Shown one piece after another: positions 1 through 5,628 of a DNA stretch of 6,671 nt. Each line of letters starts with the position of its first letter. Position 1 is the first letter of the stretch. Source of the stretch: Actinomycetes bacterium (GTDB lineage Bacteria; Actinomycetota; CALGFH01); contig JASLIH010000178.1 in the NCBI GenBank assembly GCA_030152105.1, forward strand, positions 1 to 6,671. The letters are read 5' to 3'. A program made the position numbers and the translations under genes. The notes beneath the pieces are model-generated. The model worked only from the letters and a program-made list of their open reading frames with translations. It made no database searches and had not been told where the DNA came from.

Positions 1-1132
1 CCAGCGGGTTGGCTCGACCGCGGCCTGGTTGCGGACCCGGTTGCGGCTGGGTGCCGGGGCCGCGGCCAGCAGCGGGCGGACCGCCCGGGCCTTGTTCGGG
101 GGTCCGCTGGCGGCCACCGCCGCGGCGTTGACGGGTGGGGAGCTCTCGGTGGCCCATGCTCGGGTGTTGGCCATGGCACCCAGGAGTTGCCCGAGGATGT
201 GACGGTGGCGGCTGAGCCGGTGTTGGTGGAGGCGGCCGCTGGGCTGGATCCGCCGCGGCTGCGGCGGGTCCTGGGCTATCTGTGTCTGGTCGCTGACCCG
301 GACGGCGCCTGACCGCCACACCGAGGTGCGGTCTGGGCGGCGGGGGGTGTGGCTGGCCCCGACGCTGGAGGGGATGGTCGCGGTTGATGGGTGGTTGGAG
401 CCCGAGGCGGGTCAGGTGGTGGTGGCGGCGTTGGCGTCGTTGGCCGGCCCGGCCGATGCCGATGATGCCCGTCGTGGTGGTCAGCGCCGGGCTGATGCGC
501 TGGCCGAGTTGGCCGGCCGCAGCCTGGAGGGTGGGGGGCTGCCCCAGGCTGGTGGGGTGCGGCCGCAGTTGACGGTGCTGGTGGACCTGGACAGCCTCCT
601 CGGCCGTTCGAGCGTGGTGGGCGGGGAGGTGTTGGCGGGGCGGGGCCGCTGGCGTCGCAGGCCGACCGGCGGCTGGCCTGTGATGGTGTGCTGACCCGGG
701 TCCTGGTCACCCGCCAGCCCCCCGGCGACCACGGCCCCAGCGGCGGCGACGAGGGCTTGGCGGTGCGGCTGCGGGCCGCGGTGGCGTGGTTACCCCCGGT
801 CTTGGGGGTGCGCCGACCCAGCCGTTGGAGGTGGGCCGGGCCAGCCGGGTCGTTGGGCCGCCCAACGGACCGTCCTGGCGGTGCGTGATGGTGGCTGTGT
901 GTTCCCTGGCTGTTCGCGGCCGCTGGCCTGGGGTGAGGCGCATCATCTGCGGCACTGGCTGCATGGTGGCCCGACCGATCTGGCCAACCTGGCGTTGGTG
1001 TGCCGGGCGCATCATCGGGCGGTCCATGAGGGGGGTTGGCGGCTGGCCCGCCACTCTGATGGCCGCCTGCCCGCCACCCCACCCCACCGGTCCCAGCGGC
1101 CACAGCGACAACGACATCCCACCGCCGCCTGA
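1..1132 (+). pseudogene. DUF222/HNH endonuclease-like protein (13E12 repeat family), frameshifted, 5' end missing
   Basis: Reading the + strand across frames recovers one continuous DUF222-HNH protein. Frame 2 runs from the left edge to about 172 and contains ELSVAHARVLA. Frame 1 runs to a TGA at 310-312 (TQELPEDV, RVLGYLCLVADPDGA). Frame 2 resumes to about 638 (RGVWLAPTLEGMVAVDG, QRRADALAELA, RPQLTVLVDLDSLLG). Frame 1 follows to about 805 (LACDGVLTRVLVTRQPP), frame 3 to about 860 (APTQPLEVGRASRVVG), then frame 2 to a TGA at 1130-1132. The last segment is an intact HNH/zinc region: CVFPGC (896-913), AHH (938-946), Asn at 986, and CRAHH (1001-1015), then a basic Pro/Arg-rich tail. These multicopy actinobacterial proteins resemble homing-type nucleases, but their role is poorly known. 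Four shifts fit 1-nt losses and one a 1-nt gain. Decay, collapsed-repeat assembly or read error are all possible. Family assignment is secure; the cause of the breaks is not. Confidence -1.
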
Positions 1133-1163
1133 GCTGGCCCGGCAGAGCGGTGATCCACCACTG

Positions 1164-1260
1164 CCCACCGTGCCAGGCGATCGCTGTGGACCCGTACGCC
1201 CCCGACCCACGAGCCAGGCGAGCGCATGGGGCGCAAACAACCCCGACCCACCGTGCCAGG
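1164..1260 (+). repeat. Three degenerate direct repeats, period about 41 bp
   Basis: The 14-mer CCCACCGTGCCAGG occurs exactly at 1164-1177 and 1247-1260. A variant, CCCACGAGCCAGG, lies between them at 1206-1218. The spacings are 42 and 41 bp, and the second and third copies are each preceded by CCCGA. The first two copies also share GCCAGGCGA and a looser, similar tail; the third diverges after its first 14 bases. The arrangement suggests an old tandem duplication or a spaced set of protein-binding sites. The spacers are not unique in the CRISPR sense, and three copies are too few and too degenerate for an array. Confidence -1.
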
Positions 1261-1394
1261 AAAGCCCACGAGGCCCGATCCCCTCCGGCCGGAAACGGAT
1301 TGGCAACGACCCCAGTGCCGGGTGCGTGCATGGGCCCAACCAGTTCCGATTCCGAACCACACGCCGGCCTCCACCAGGTCCCCCGACCCTCACC

Positions 1395-1436
1395 GCGAAC
1401 AATTCGCTTGCCGCAGCGGCCTGGGCGAGGTTGGCT
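1395..1436 (+). promoter_or_regulatory. Candidate promoter/operator upstream of the erm-like gene
   Basis: A 13-bp palindrome, GCGAACAATTCGC (1395-1407, 5-bp arms, 3-bp spacer), abuts TTGCCG (1408-1413), a possible -35 box. Seventeen bases further on is TTGGCT (1431-1436), a weak -10 candidate. In mycobacteria erm genes are induced by WhiB7, whose promoters carry a short AT-rich patch a few bases upstream of a -35. The AACAATT patch beside TTGCCG is in a comparable place. The palindrome and spacing are seen; the promoter role and any WhiB7 link are inference, and the -10 is poor. Confidence 0.25.
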
Positions 1437-1461
1437 GGGGGTATGAGCATGGTGGTCTTCC

Positions 1462-2259
1462 GTGTCCGGGGGTGCGCGCAGGCGTGCCGAGCTCGGGCAG
1501 CATTTTCTGGCCGGAGGGTGGCTGGCGGCTGAGCTGGTCGAGCAGGCCGGGGTCGGTGCCGGGGACCTGGTGGTCGAGATCGGGGCCGGGACCGGGGTGC
1601 TGACCGAGGCGCTGGCGCGGCGGGCTGGGCGGGTGGTGGCGGTCGAGTTCGACCCGCGGCTGGCCGAGCGAGCGCGGGCGCGGCTGGCCGGGTTCGGCAA
1701 TGTCCGGGTGGTGACGGCCGACGCGCTGGCTCTGCCGCCGCCGCGGCGGCCGTTCCGGGTGGTGGCCAACCTGCCGTTCGGGTCGACGGCGGCGGTCCTG
1801 CGGCGGCTGCTCGGCGACCCGCGGACTCGGCTGGAGCGGGCCGACCTGGTGGTCCAGGAGCAGGCGGCCCGGCGGTACGCGGCCCGGCGGCCCGGGACAG
1901 CGGAGACGATCGCCTGGGGGGCCTGGTATGACCTGACGACCGGCCGCCGCCTCGGACCCTCCAGCTTCCGGCCCCGGCCCCGGGTCGGGGCGGCGGTGCT
2001 GGTCGCCCGCCGTCGCCGGCCGCCGTTGGTCCCGGTGGGCGGGCACCGACGCTTCACCGCCCTGATGGGTTCGGCCTTCCGTCATCCCGGGCTGCCACTG
2101 CGCCGTGCCCTGGTCCCGCCGTTCAGCTACCGGCAGCTGCGGCGCCTGGCCCGCGACCTGGATTTCCCGCTGGACGCCCGCCCGGCCGACCTCGACGTCG
2201 CCCAGTGGGCGGGGCTGTACACATTTCTCAACAGCGCTCGACCTGGGAAGACGGGGTGA
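1462..2259 (+). CDS. Erm-like rRNA adenine N6-methyltransferase
   Basis: This 265-residue protein of the KsgA/Erm family is predicted to transfer methyl groups from S-adenosylmethionine to a ribosomal RNA adenine. Visible motifs are QHFL (13-16, motif X), EIGAGTG (39-45, SAM-binding motif I), VEFD (61-64, motif II), TADAL (85-89, motif III) and NLPF (103-106, catalytic motif IV with aromatic F106). FRPRPRV (169-175) is a downstream family motif. The length, the basic Arg-rich character, the Phe in motif IV and VQEQAARRYA after it resemble actinobacterial Erm enzymes, which methylate 23S rRNA A2058 and give macrolide-lincosamide-streptogramin B resistance. NLP is also KsgA-like, so housekeeping 16S dimethylation is the alternative. 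GTG 1462 is the only usable start before QHFL: an in-frame TGA lies at 1444, and GGTGG (1451-1455) is a fair ribosome site 6 nt upstream. Family confidence is high; Erm versus KsgA and the drug phenotype are inferred. Confidence 0.85.
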   Translation: MSGGARRRAELGQHFLAGGWLAAELVEQAGVGAGDLVVEIGAGTGVLTEALARRAGRVVAVEFDPRLAERARARLAGFGNVRVVTADALALPPPRRPFRVVANLPFGSTAAVLRRLLGDPRTRLERADLVVQEQAARRYAARRPGTAETIAWGAWYDLTTGRRLGPSSFRPRPRVGAAVLVARRRRPPLVPVGGHRRFTALMGSAFRHPGLPLRRALVPPFSYRQLRRLARDLDFPLDARPADLDVAQWAGLYTFLNSARPGKTG

Positions 2260-2272
2260 GAGCCCGTAGGAT
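2244..2272 (+). promoter_or_regulatory. Weak candidate promoter for pgsA and following genes
   Basis: TAGGAT (2267-2272) fits the TAnnnT pattern of an actinobacterial -10 box. It lies 17 bp after TGGGAA (2244-2249), a poor match to a -35 box. The GGGAA with CGTAGG downstream could instead hint at an ECF-sigma promoter, but the spacing is not canonical. The candidate overlaps the last codons of the erm-like gene and would start transcription some 30-35 nt before pgsA. This is a pattern match only; read-through from the erm-like gene is equally possible. Confidence 0.2.
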
Positions 2273-2310
2273 AGGAGGGAGCACAGGACCTCCTGACCGC
2301 TGCGAGGGGG
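2273..2310 (+). promoter_or_regulatory. Leader hairpin and ribosome-binding site before pgsA
   Basis: AGGAGG (2273-2278) and CCTCCT (2289-2294) are perfect inverted repeats around a 10-nt loop. No start codon lies at a usable distance after this AGGAGG, so it is an orphan Shine-Dalgarno-like element. The actual ribosome site of pgsA is GAGGGGG (2304-2310), 4 nt before ATG 2315. The CCTC of the right arm could alternatively pair with GAGG at 2304-2307, so two exclusive folds are possible. No T-run follows, which argues against a terminator. The pairing is seen; a regulatory role is inference. Confidence 0.4.
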
Positions 2311-2314
2311 ATCG

Positions 2315-2869
2315 ATGGGGACGCTGACGCTCTCCACCCGCATCACCTTGCTGCGCATCGCGCTGATTCCGGTGCTGCTGTGGCTGCTGGTCGCGGAAGG
2401 ACGGATCGAGCGGGCGGCGGTGCTGGCCACGATCGTGTTCCTGATCGCGTCGTTCACCGACTTCGTGGACGGCTACCTGGCCAGGCGCTGGCAGCAGACC
2501 ACCATGCTCGGGAACTTCCTCGACACCACCGCCGACAAGCTGCTGGTCGTCGGGGCCCTGCTCGGCCTGATGGCGCTGGACCGGGTCAACGTCTGGATCG
2601 CGTTCGTAGTGATCGCCCGGGAGATCGCGGTGCTGGGCCTGCGGGCCATCGCGGCCGCCTCCAACGTGGTCATCTCGGCCAGCATCTGGGGCAAGATCAA
2701 GTTCAACGTCCAGGTGATCGGGATCACCCTGGCCATCCTGCGACCGCAGGTCCGGCTGGGTTCGCTCTGGCTGGACGAATGGGCCATGCTGGCAGTGGCC
2801 GTGGTCAGCGCCGCCTCGGCCGTCGACTACTTCGCGCGCTTCGGCGACCTGATACGGGCGGGACGATGA
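2315..2869 (+). CDS. pgsA: CDP-diacylglycerol--glycerol-3-phosphate 3-phosphatidyltransferase
   Basis: PgsA is an integral membrane enzyme that condenses CDP-diacylglycerol with sn-glycerol 3-phosphate. The product is phosphatidylglycerol phosphate, precursor of phosphatidylglycerol and cardiolipin. The 184 residues match the family's usual length of about 180. The full CDP-alcohol phosphotransferase signature is present: D49-x2-D52-G53-x2-A56-R57-x8-G66-x3-D70-x3-D74, whose aspartates bind metal and substrate. About six hydrophobic helices are visible, near residues 11-27, 33-48, 76-88, 92-110, 131-143 and 154-172. A-R-E (101-103) with LR (109-110), and G126-K127-x-K129, are also typical. 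A Phe (F130) follows K129 where Thr is common. ATG 2315 follows a strong GAGGGGG site. The gene lies 55 bp after the erm-like gene and 40 bp before the SDR gene, and glpAB downstream acts on the same substrate, G3P. Related enzymes (phosphatidylinositol phosphate or cardiolipin synthases) share the motif, but overall the sequence reads as PgsA. Confidence 0.9.
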   Translation: MGTLTLSTRITLLRIALIPVLLWLLVAEGRIERAAVLATIVFLIASFTDFVDGYLARRWQQTTMLGNFLDTTADKLLVVGALLGLMALDRVNVWIAFVVIAREIAVLGLRAIAAASNVVISASIWGKIKFNVQVIGITLAILRPQVRLGSLWLDEWAMLAVAVVSAASAVDYFARFGDLIRAGR

Positions 2870-2878
2870 GCGACGGAA

Positions 2879-2894
2879 GGGTTTGGGGAAACCC
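2879..2894 (+). promoter_or_regulatory. Perfect hairpin in the pgsA-SDR gap
   Basis: GGGTTTGGGGAAACCC forms a perfect 6-bp stem with a GGGG loop. It begins 9 nt after the pgsA stop and ends 15 nt before the preferred start of the next gene, just upstream of that gene's GGGG ribosome site (2899-2902). There is no T-tract, so it is probably not an intrinsic terminator. A transcript-stabilising or processing element, or a modulator of downstream translation, is more plausible. The structure is directly visible; its role is unknown. Confidence 0.5.
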
Positions 2895-2909
2895 GAATGG
2901 GGTGTCCCG

Positions 2910-3995
2910 ATGACTGAGCGGACCTTGATCACCGGCGCCACCGGGTTCGTCGGCGGCCTGCTTGCGTCCCGGCTGGTGGCCGAGGGACGACCGGTTCGGG
3001 CCCTGGTCCGTCACCTGGGGGACCGCGAGCGGCTGCCCGACCCCCGGGTCGAGCTGGCCGTCGGCCACCTCGACGACGAGGAGTCCCTGGTCCGGGCGGC
3101 CGACGGCTGCGAGGTCGTCTACCACGTGGCCGGCGTCAACCAGCTCTGCCTGGCCGACCCCAGCCCCCTCTACCGGGTCAACGTCGAGGGCACCCGGCGG
3201 ATGCTGGAGGCGGCCCGGCGGGCCGGGGTGCGGCGGGTCGTCCACACCAGCTCGGCGGCCACCCTCGGTGGGGACGGCAGCACCTTCCTGGACGAGACGA
3301 CCGGTCCGCCGGCGGAGTTCACCTCCCACTACGCCCGCTCCAAGTTCGAGGGCGAGCAGATCGCCCTCGGCTACGACGCGGTCGAGGTGGTGGTCGTCAA
3401 CCCCAGCTCGGTGCAGGGCCCGGGGCGGACCACCGGGACGGCGGCGGTGTTCATCGGCTACCTGAACGGTCGGCTGCCGTTCGACCTGCCCGCCCGGTTC
3501 GGGATCTGCTACACCGTCGACTGCGTCAACGGCCACCTGCTGGCCGAGGCCAAGGGCCGGCCCGGCCACCGCTACGTGCTCAACACCGACACGCTGACCA
3601 ACTCCGAGGCCATCGACCTGATCGCTGTCATCGCCGGTCTGGCCGACCGGCCCCGTACCCTGCCGCTGCCGGTGGCCATGGGGGTGGCGGGCGTGGCCGA
3701 GACCGTCGCCCGGGTCCGTGGCCGCCAGCCCAAGCTGTGCCGCGAGTCGGTCCGCACCCTCGGGCACCCCCACCTCTACGATGGCTCCCGGGCCACCCGC
3801 GAGCTCGGCCTGCGCTACACCCCACTGCGCCAGGCCATGGAGGCCACCGTCCGCTGGTACGTGAGCCGGGGCCTGGTCCAGCGGCCCCTGCCCAAGCTCG
3901 CCGCCGAGGCTCCGGAGGCCTCCGAGGAGCCGCCCGAGACCACGAACTCGTTGTTCGAGCCCCCATCCGGCCGTGAACGGGAGCGGAGCCCTTGA
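2910..3995 (+). CDS. NAD-dependent epimerase/dehydratase (extended SDR), HpnA/dihydroflavonol-reductase-like
   Basis: This is a cytosolic extended short-chain dehydrogenase/reductase of 361 residues. The N-terminal Rossmann motif is GATGFVGG (9-16). It is followed by a DxxD-like HLDDEESL (53-60), YHVAG (71-75), NVEGTRRMLEAA (91-102), HTSSAATLG (112-120, catalytic-site serine) and Y141-x3-K145 of the active site. VNPSSVQGPG (163-172) and LNGRLP (185-190) resemble the HpnA hopanoid-associated sugar epimerase and dihydroflavonol-4-reductase-like groups. The true substrate cannot be read from the sequence. The C-terminus (about 331-361) is an acidic, Pro-rich, probably disordered tail. I prefer ATG 2910, with GGGG 7 nt upstream and the Rossmann fold starting at once; a TTG at 2883 is in frame but lies inside a hairpin. 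The gene sits between pgsA and glpA and overlaps glpA by 4 nt, so a role near lipid, glycerol-phosphate or sugar metabolism is possible but inferred. Confidence 0.85.
   Translation: MTERTLITGATGFVGGLLASRLVAEGRPVRALVRHLGDRERLPDPRVELAVGHLDDEESLVRAADGCEVVYHVAGVNQLCLADPSPLYRVNVEGTRRMLEAARRAGVRRVVHTSSAATLGGDGSTFLDETTGPPAEFTSHYARSKFEGEQIALGYDAVEVVVVNPSSVQGPGRTTGTAAVFIGYLNGRLPFDLPARFGICYTVDCVNGHLLAEAKGRPGHRYVLNTDTLTNSEAIDLIAVIAGLADRPRTLPLPVAMGVAGVAETVARVRGRQPKLCRESVRTLGHPHLYDGSRATRELGLRYTPLRQAMEATVRWYVSRGLVQRPLPKLAAEAPEASEEPPETTNSLFEPPSGRERERSP
3979..3995 (+). promoter_or_regulatory. Coupling site: ribosome site and TTGA stop/start overlap for glpA
   Basis: TTG (3992-3994) and the TGA stop of the SDR gene (3993-3995) overlap as TTGA, a classic translational-coupling arrangement. 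GGGAG (3979-3983) lies 8 nt and GGAG (3985-3988) 3 nt before the TTG. The next in-frame ATG, at 4004, is 15 nt from the nearer purine run, which is far. This favours TTG as the start, although the four extra residues (MTHL) cannot be confirmed. Confidence 0.55.
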
Positions 3996-5626
3996 CGCAT
4001 CTAATGGAAACCGACGTCGTAGTGGTCGGCGGCGGGGTCACCGGCGTGGCCGTCCTGCGCGACCTGGCCCTTCGGGGCGTGCATGCGGTGCTGGTCGAGC
4101 GGTTCGACCTCGGCACCGGGACCTCGGGCCGCTGGCACGGCCTGCTCCACTCCGGGGCCCGCTACGCGGTCCGTGACCAGGAGTCGGCCAGGGAGTGCAT
4201 CGAGGAGAACACCACCCTGCGCCGCATCGCCCCCCACACCATCGAGGACATCGGCGGCCTGTTCGTGCTCCTGCCAGGGGACGACGAGGCCTACGCCGGG
4301 CAGTTCGTCGAGGGCTGCCGGGCGTCCGGGATCCCCACCGAGGAGCTGTCCCCGGCGGCCTCCCACCGGCGCGAGCCGCTGCTCGCCCCCGACGTCAAGC
4401 TCGCCTTCGCCGTGCCCGACGGCGGCATCGACTCCTGGTCGCTGCTGCGCTCGATGGCCGCCGACGCCGAGGCCAGGGGCTGCAAGGTGCTGGTCCGCCA
4501 CCCGATCGTGGGGATGGAGCGGACCGACGACCGGATCACCGCGGTCCGGGTGCATGACGCCGTGGCCGGCGAGGACCGAACGATCGGCTGCCAGTGGGTG
4601 GTCAACGCCGCCGGCGCCTGGGCGGGCGATGTCGGCAAGATGGCCGGGGTGCCCCTGACCATGATCGCCGGCAAGGGCGTGATGGTGGTGATGGCCAGCC
4701 GGTATGTCCGGGGGGTGATCAACGCCTGCCGCAAGCCGGCCGACGGCGACATCATCGTGCCCCAGCACGAGGTGGCCATCCTCGGCACCACCTCGGAGCA
4801 GGTGGCCAGCGCCGACGACATCTCGGTCCCGCCGGCCGACGTCGACCGCATGATCGACATGTGCGCCCAGATGGTCCCGGCGATCGCCTCGGGCCGGGTG
4901 CTGCGCGCCTTCGCCGGGTCGCGGCCGCTGTATGTGGCCGAGCCACCGGCGGACGGTGGCGGTGGCGGCGGCGACACCCGGGAGGTCAGCCGGACCTTCA
5001 CCGTGGTCGACCACCCCAGGCTGGACGGGCTCGACAACATGTACAGCATCGTCGGCGGCAAGCTGACCACCTGCCGGCAGATGGCCGAGGCGGTGGTCGA
5101 CCGGCTGGCCGAGCGGATGGAGGTCACCGAGCCGTGCCGGACCGCCACCGAGGTCCTCCCGGGCGCCGACCACGGCACCCACCAGGTGGCCGAGCCGTTC
5201 GCCCGGGTCGAGCGCGACCAGGCCTACGGCGAGCTGATCTGCGAATGCGAGCTGGTCACCCGGGGCCAGGTCCGGGACGCGATCGCCTCCGGGCTGACCG
5301 AGCTGGAGGACCTGCGCCGCAAAGTCCGCCTCGGCTACGGCCCCTGCCAGGCCGCCTTCTGCGCCTGGCGAGCCGCCGGCATGCTGGCCGACGCCCGACC
5401 CACCGGCAACGGGTCGGGGACGGCCGCGGACGGTGGCCCGGACGTGGTGACCGGGCTGGAGCGGTTCCTGGAGGAGCGCTGGCGCGGGCAGCGGTCGACC
5501 ATCTGGGGCGACCAGGCCCGCCAGGCCCTGCTCAACCACGCCATCTACCGGGGCATCTTCGATCTCCACGGCGAGGGCGTGCCCGACGAGGCGGCGGCAC
5601 CGTCGGCGCGGGCGGGTGAGGGCTGA
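3992..5626 (+). CDS. glpA: Anaerobic glycerol-3-phosphate dehydrogenase, FAD subunit A
   Basis: GlpA is the FAD-dependent catalytic subunit of the GlpABC complex. It oxidises sn-glycerol 3-phosphate to dihydroxyacetone phosphate at the membrane and passes electrons toward quinone through GlpB and GlpC. The 544 residues match the usual length of about 540. Features in order are the dinucleotide-binding VVGGGVTG (11-18), LVERFDLGTGTSGRWHGLLH (34-53), SGARYAVRD (54-62), VVNAAGAWAG (203-212), INACRKPADGDI (243-254), the second FAD motif IVGGKLTT (353-360), and a C-terminal BFD-like [2Fe-2S] domain. That domain has C417-x-C419 and C452-x4-C457, all four expected cysteines. The end (FLEERWRG, IWGDQAR) also matches enterobacterial GlpA as I recall it. 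A six-glycine loop (322-327) is a minor peculiarity. The [2Fe-2S] domain and adjacent glpB separate it from aerobic GlpD. It overlaps the SDR gene by 4 nt and glpB by 1 nt. The start could be ATG 4004. Confidence 0.93.
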   Translation: MTHLMETDVVVVGGGVTGVAVLRDLALRGVHAVLVERFDLGTGTSGRWHGLLHSGARYAVRDQESARECIEENTTLRRIAPHTIEDIGGLFVLLPGDDEAYAGQFVEGCRASGIPTEELSPAASHRREPLLAPDVKLAFAVPDGGIDSWSLLRSMAADAEARGCKVLVRHPIVGMERTDDRITAVRVHDAVAGEDRTIGCQWVVNAAGAWAGDVGKMAGVPLTMIAGKGVMVVMASRYVRGVINACRKPADGDIIVPQHEVAILGTTSEQVASADDISVPPADVDRMIDMCAQMVPAIASGRVLRAFAGSRPLYVAEPPADGGGGGGDTREVSRTFTVVDHPRLDGLDNMYSIVGGKLTTCRQMAEAVVDRLAERMEVTEPCRTATEVLPGADHGTHQVAEPFARVERDQAYGELICECELVTRGQVRDAIASGLTELEDLRRKVRLGYGPCQAAFCAWRAAGMLADARPTGNGSGTAADGGPDVVTGLERFLEERWRGQRSTIWGDQARQALLNHAIYRGIFDLHGEGVPDEAAAPSARAGEG

Positions 5627-5628
5627 TG
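5618..5628 (+). promoter_or_regulatory. Coupling site: GAGGG and TGATG overlap for glpB
   Basis: The glpA stop TGA (5624-5626) shares one base with the glpB ATG (5626-5628), giving TGATG. GAGGG (5618-5622) lies inside the last glpA codons, only 3 nt before the ATG. This points to termination-reinitiation and balanced synthesis of two subunits of one complex. Confidence 0.6.

Larger units (their letters stand above)
1133..1461. other. Intergenic region without a recognisable gene
   Basis: About 330 bases separate the HNH stop from the GTG of the erm-like gene. Open frames exist on both strands, but their translations are Pro/Arg/Gly-rich, carry no motif I recognise, and simply extend frames open through GC bias. 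The stretch has a higher share of A and C than its flanks. It holds three degenerate 41-bp direct repeats (1164-1260), a tandem TTCCGA pair (1344-1355) and a 13-bp palindrome with a possible promoter at 1395-1436. I see no tRNA, no clear rho-independent terminator with a T-tract, and no IS ends. Confidence -1.

Noticed and set aside
1164..1260. Possible CRISPR array
   Set aside because: There are only three copies, one degenerate, with 14-bp cores and partly similar spacers, and no cas genes are in view.
1270..1370. Possible tRNA on either strand (GTTCGGAATCGG-like stretch)
   Set aside because: No acceptor stem, anticodon arm or standard T-loop sequence could be assembled around it.
707..1450. 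Minus-strand open frame across the non-coding stretch
   Set aside because: Its translation is Gly/Pro/Arg-rich without motifs, it overlaps a clearly preserved HNH domain on the other strand, and no ribosome site supports its start.
786..1532. Plus-strand 248-codon open frame
   Set aside because: Only its first part (APTQPLEVGRASRVVG) is meaningful, as one frame segment of the broken DUF222 gene; the rest is out of frame with the HNH domain and the erm-like gene.
276..2057. 593-codon open frame on the minus strand
   Set aside because: It runs antisense to the DUF222-HNH remnant and the erm-like gene, is Pro/Arg/Ala/Ser low-complexity with no recognisable domain, and exists because GC-rich codons remove stops from the opposite strand.
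2879..2894. Rho-independent terminator after pgsA
   Set aside because: The stem is only 6 bp and is followed by CGAATGGGG rather than a T-run.
2883..2909. Upstream TTG start for the SDR gene
   Set aside because: The TTG lies inside the GGGTTT/AAACCC stem, adds nine residues before the usual Rossmann start, and ATG 2910 has a suitably spaced GGGG.
4001..5569. 522-codon minus-strand open frame opposite glpA
   Set aside because: glpA matches its family along its whole length; the antisense product is a His/Gly/Pro-rich shadow without domains.
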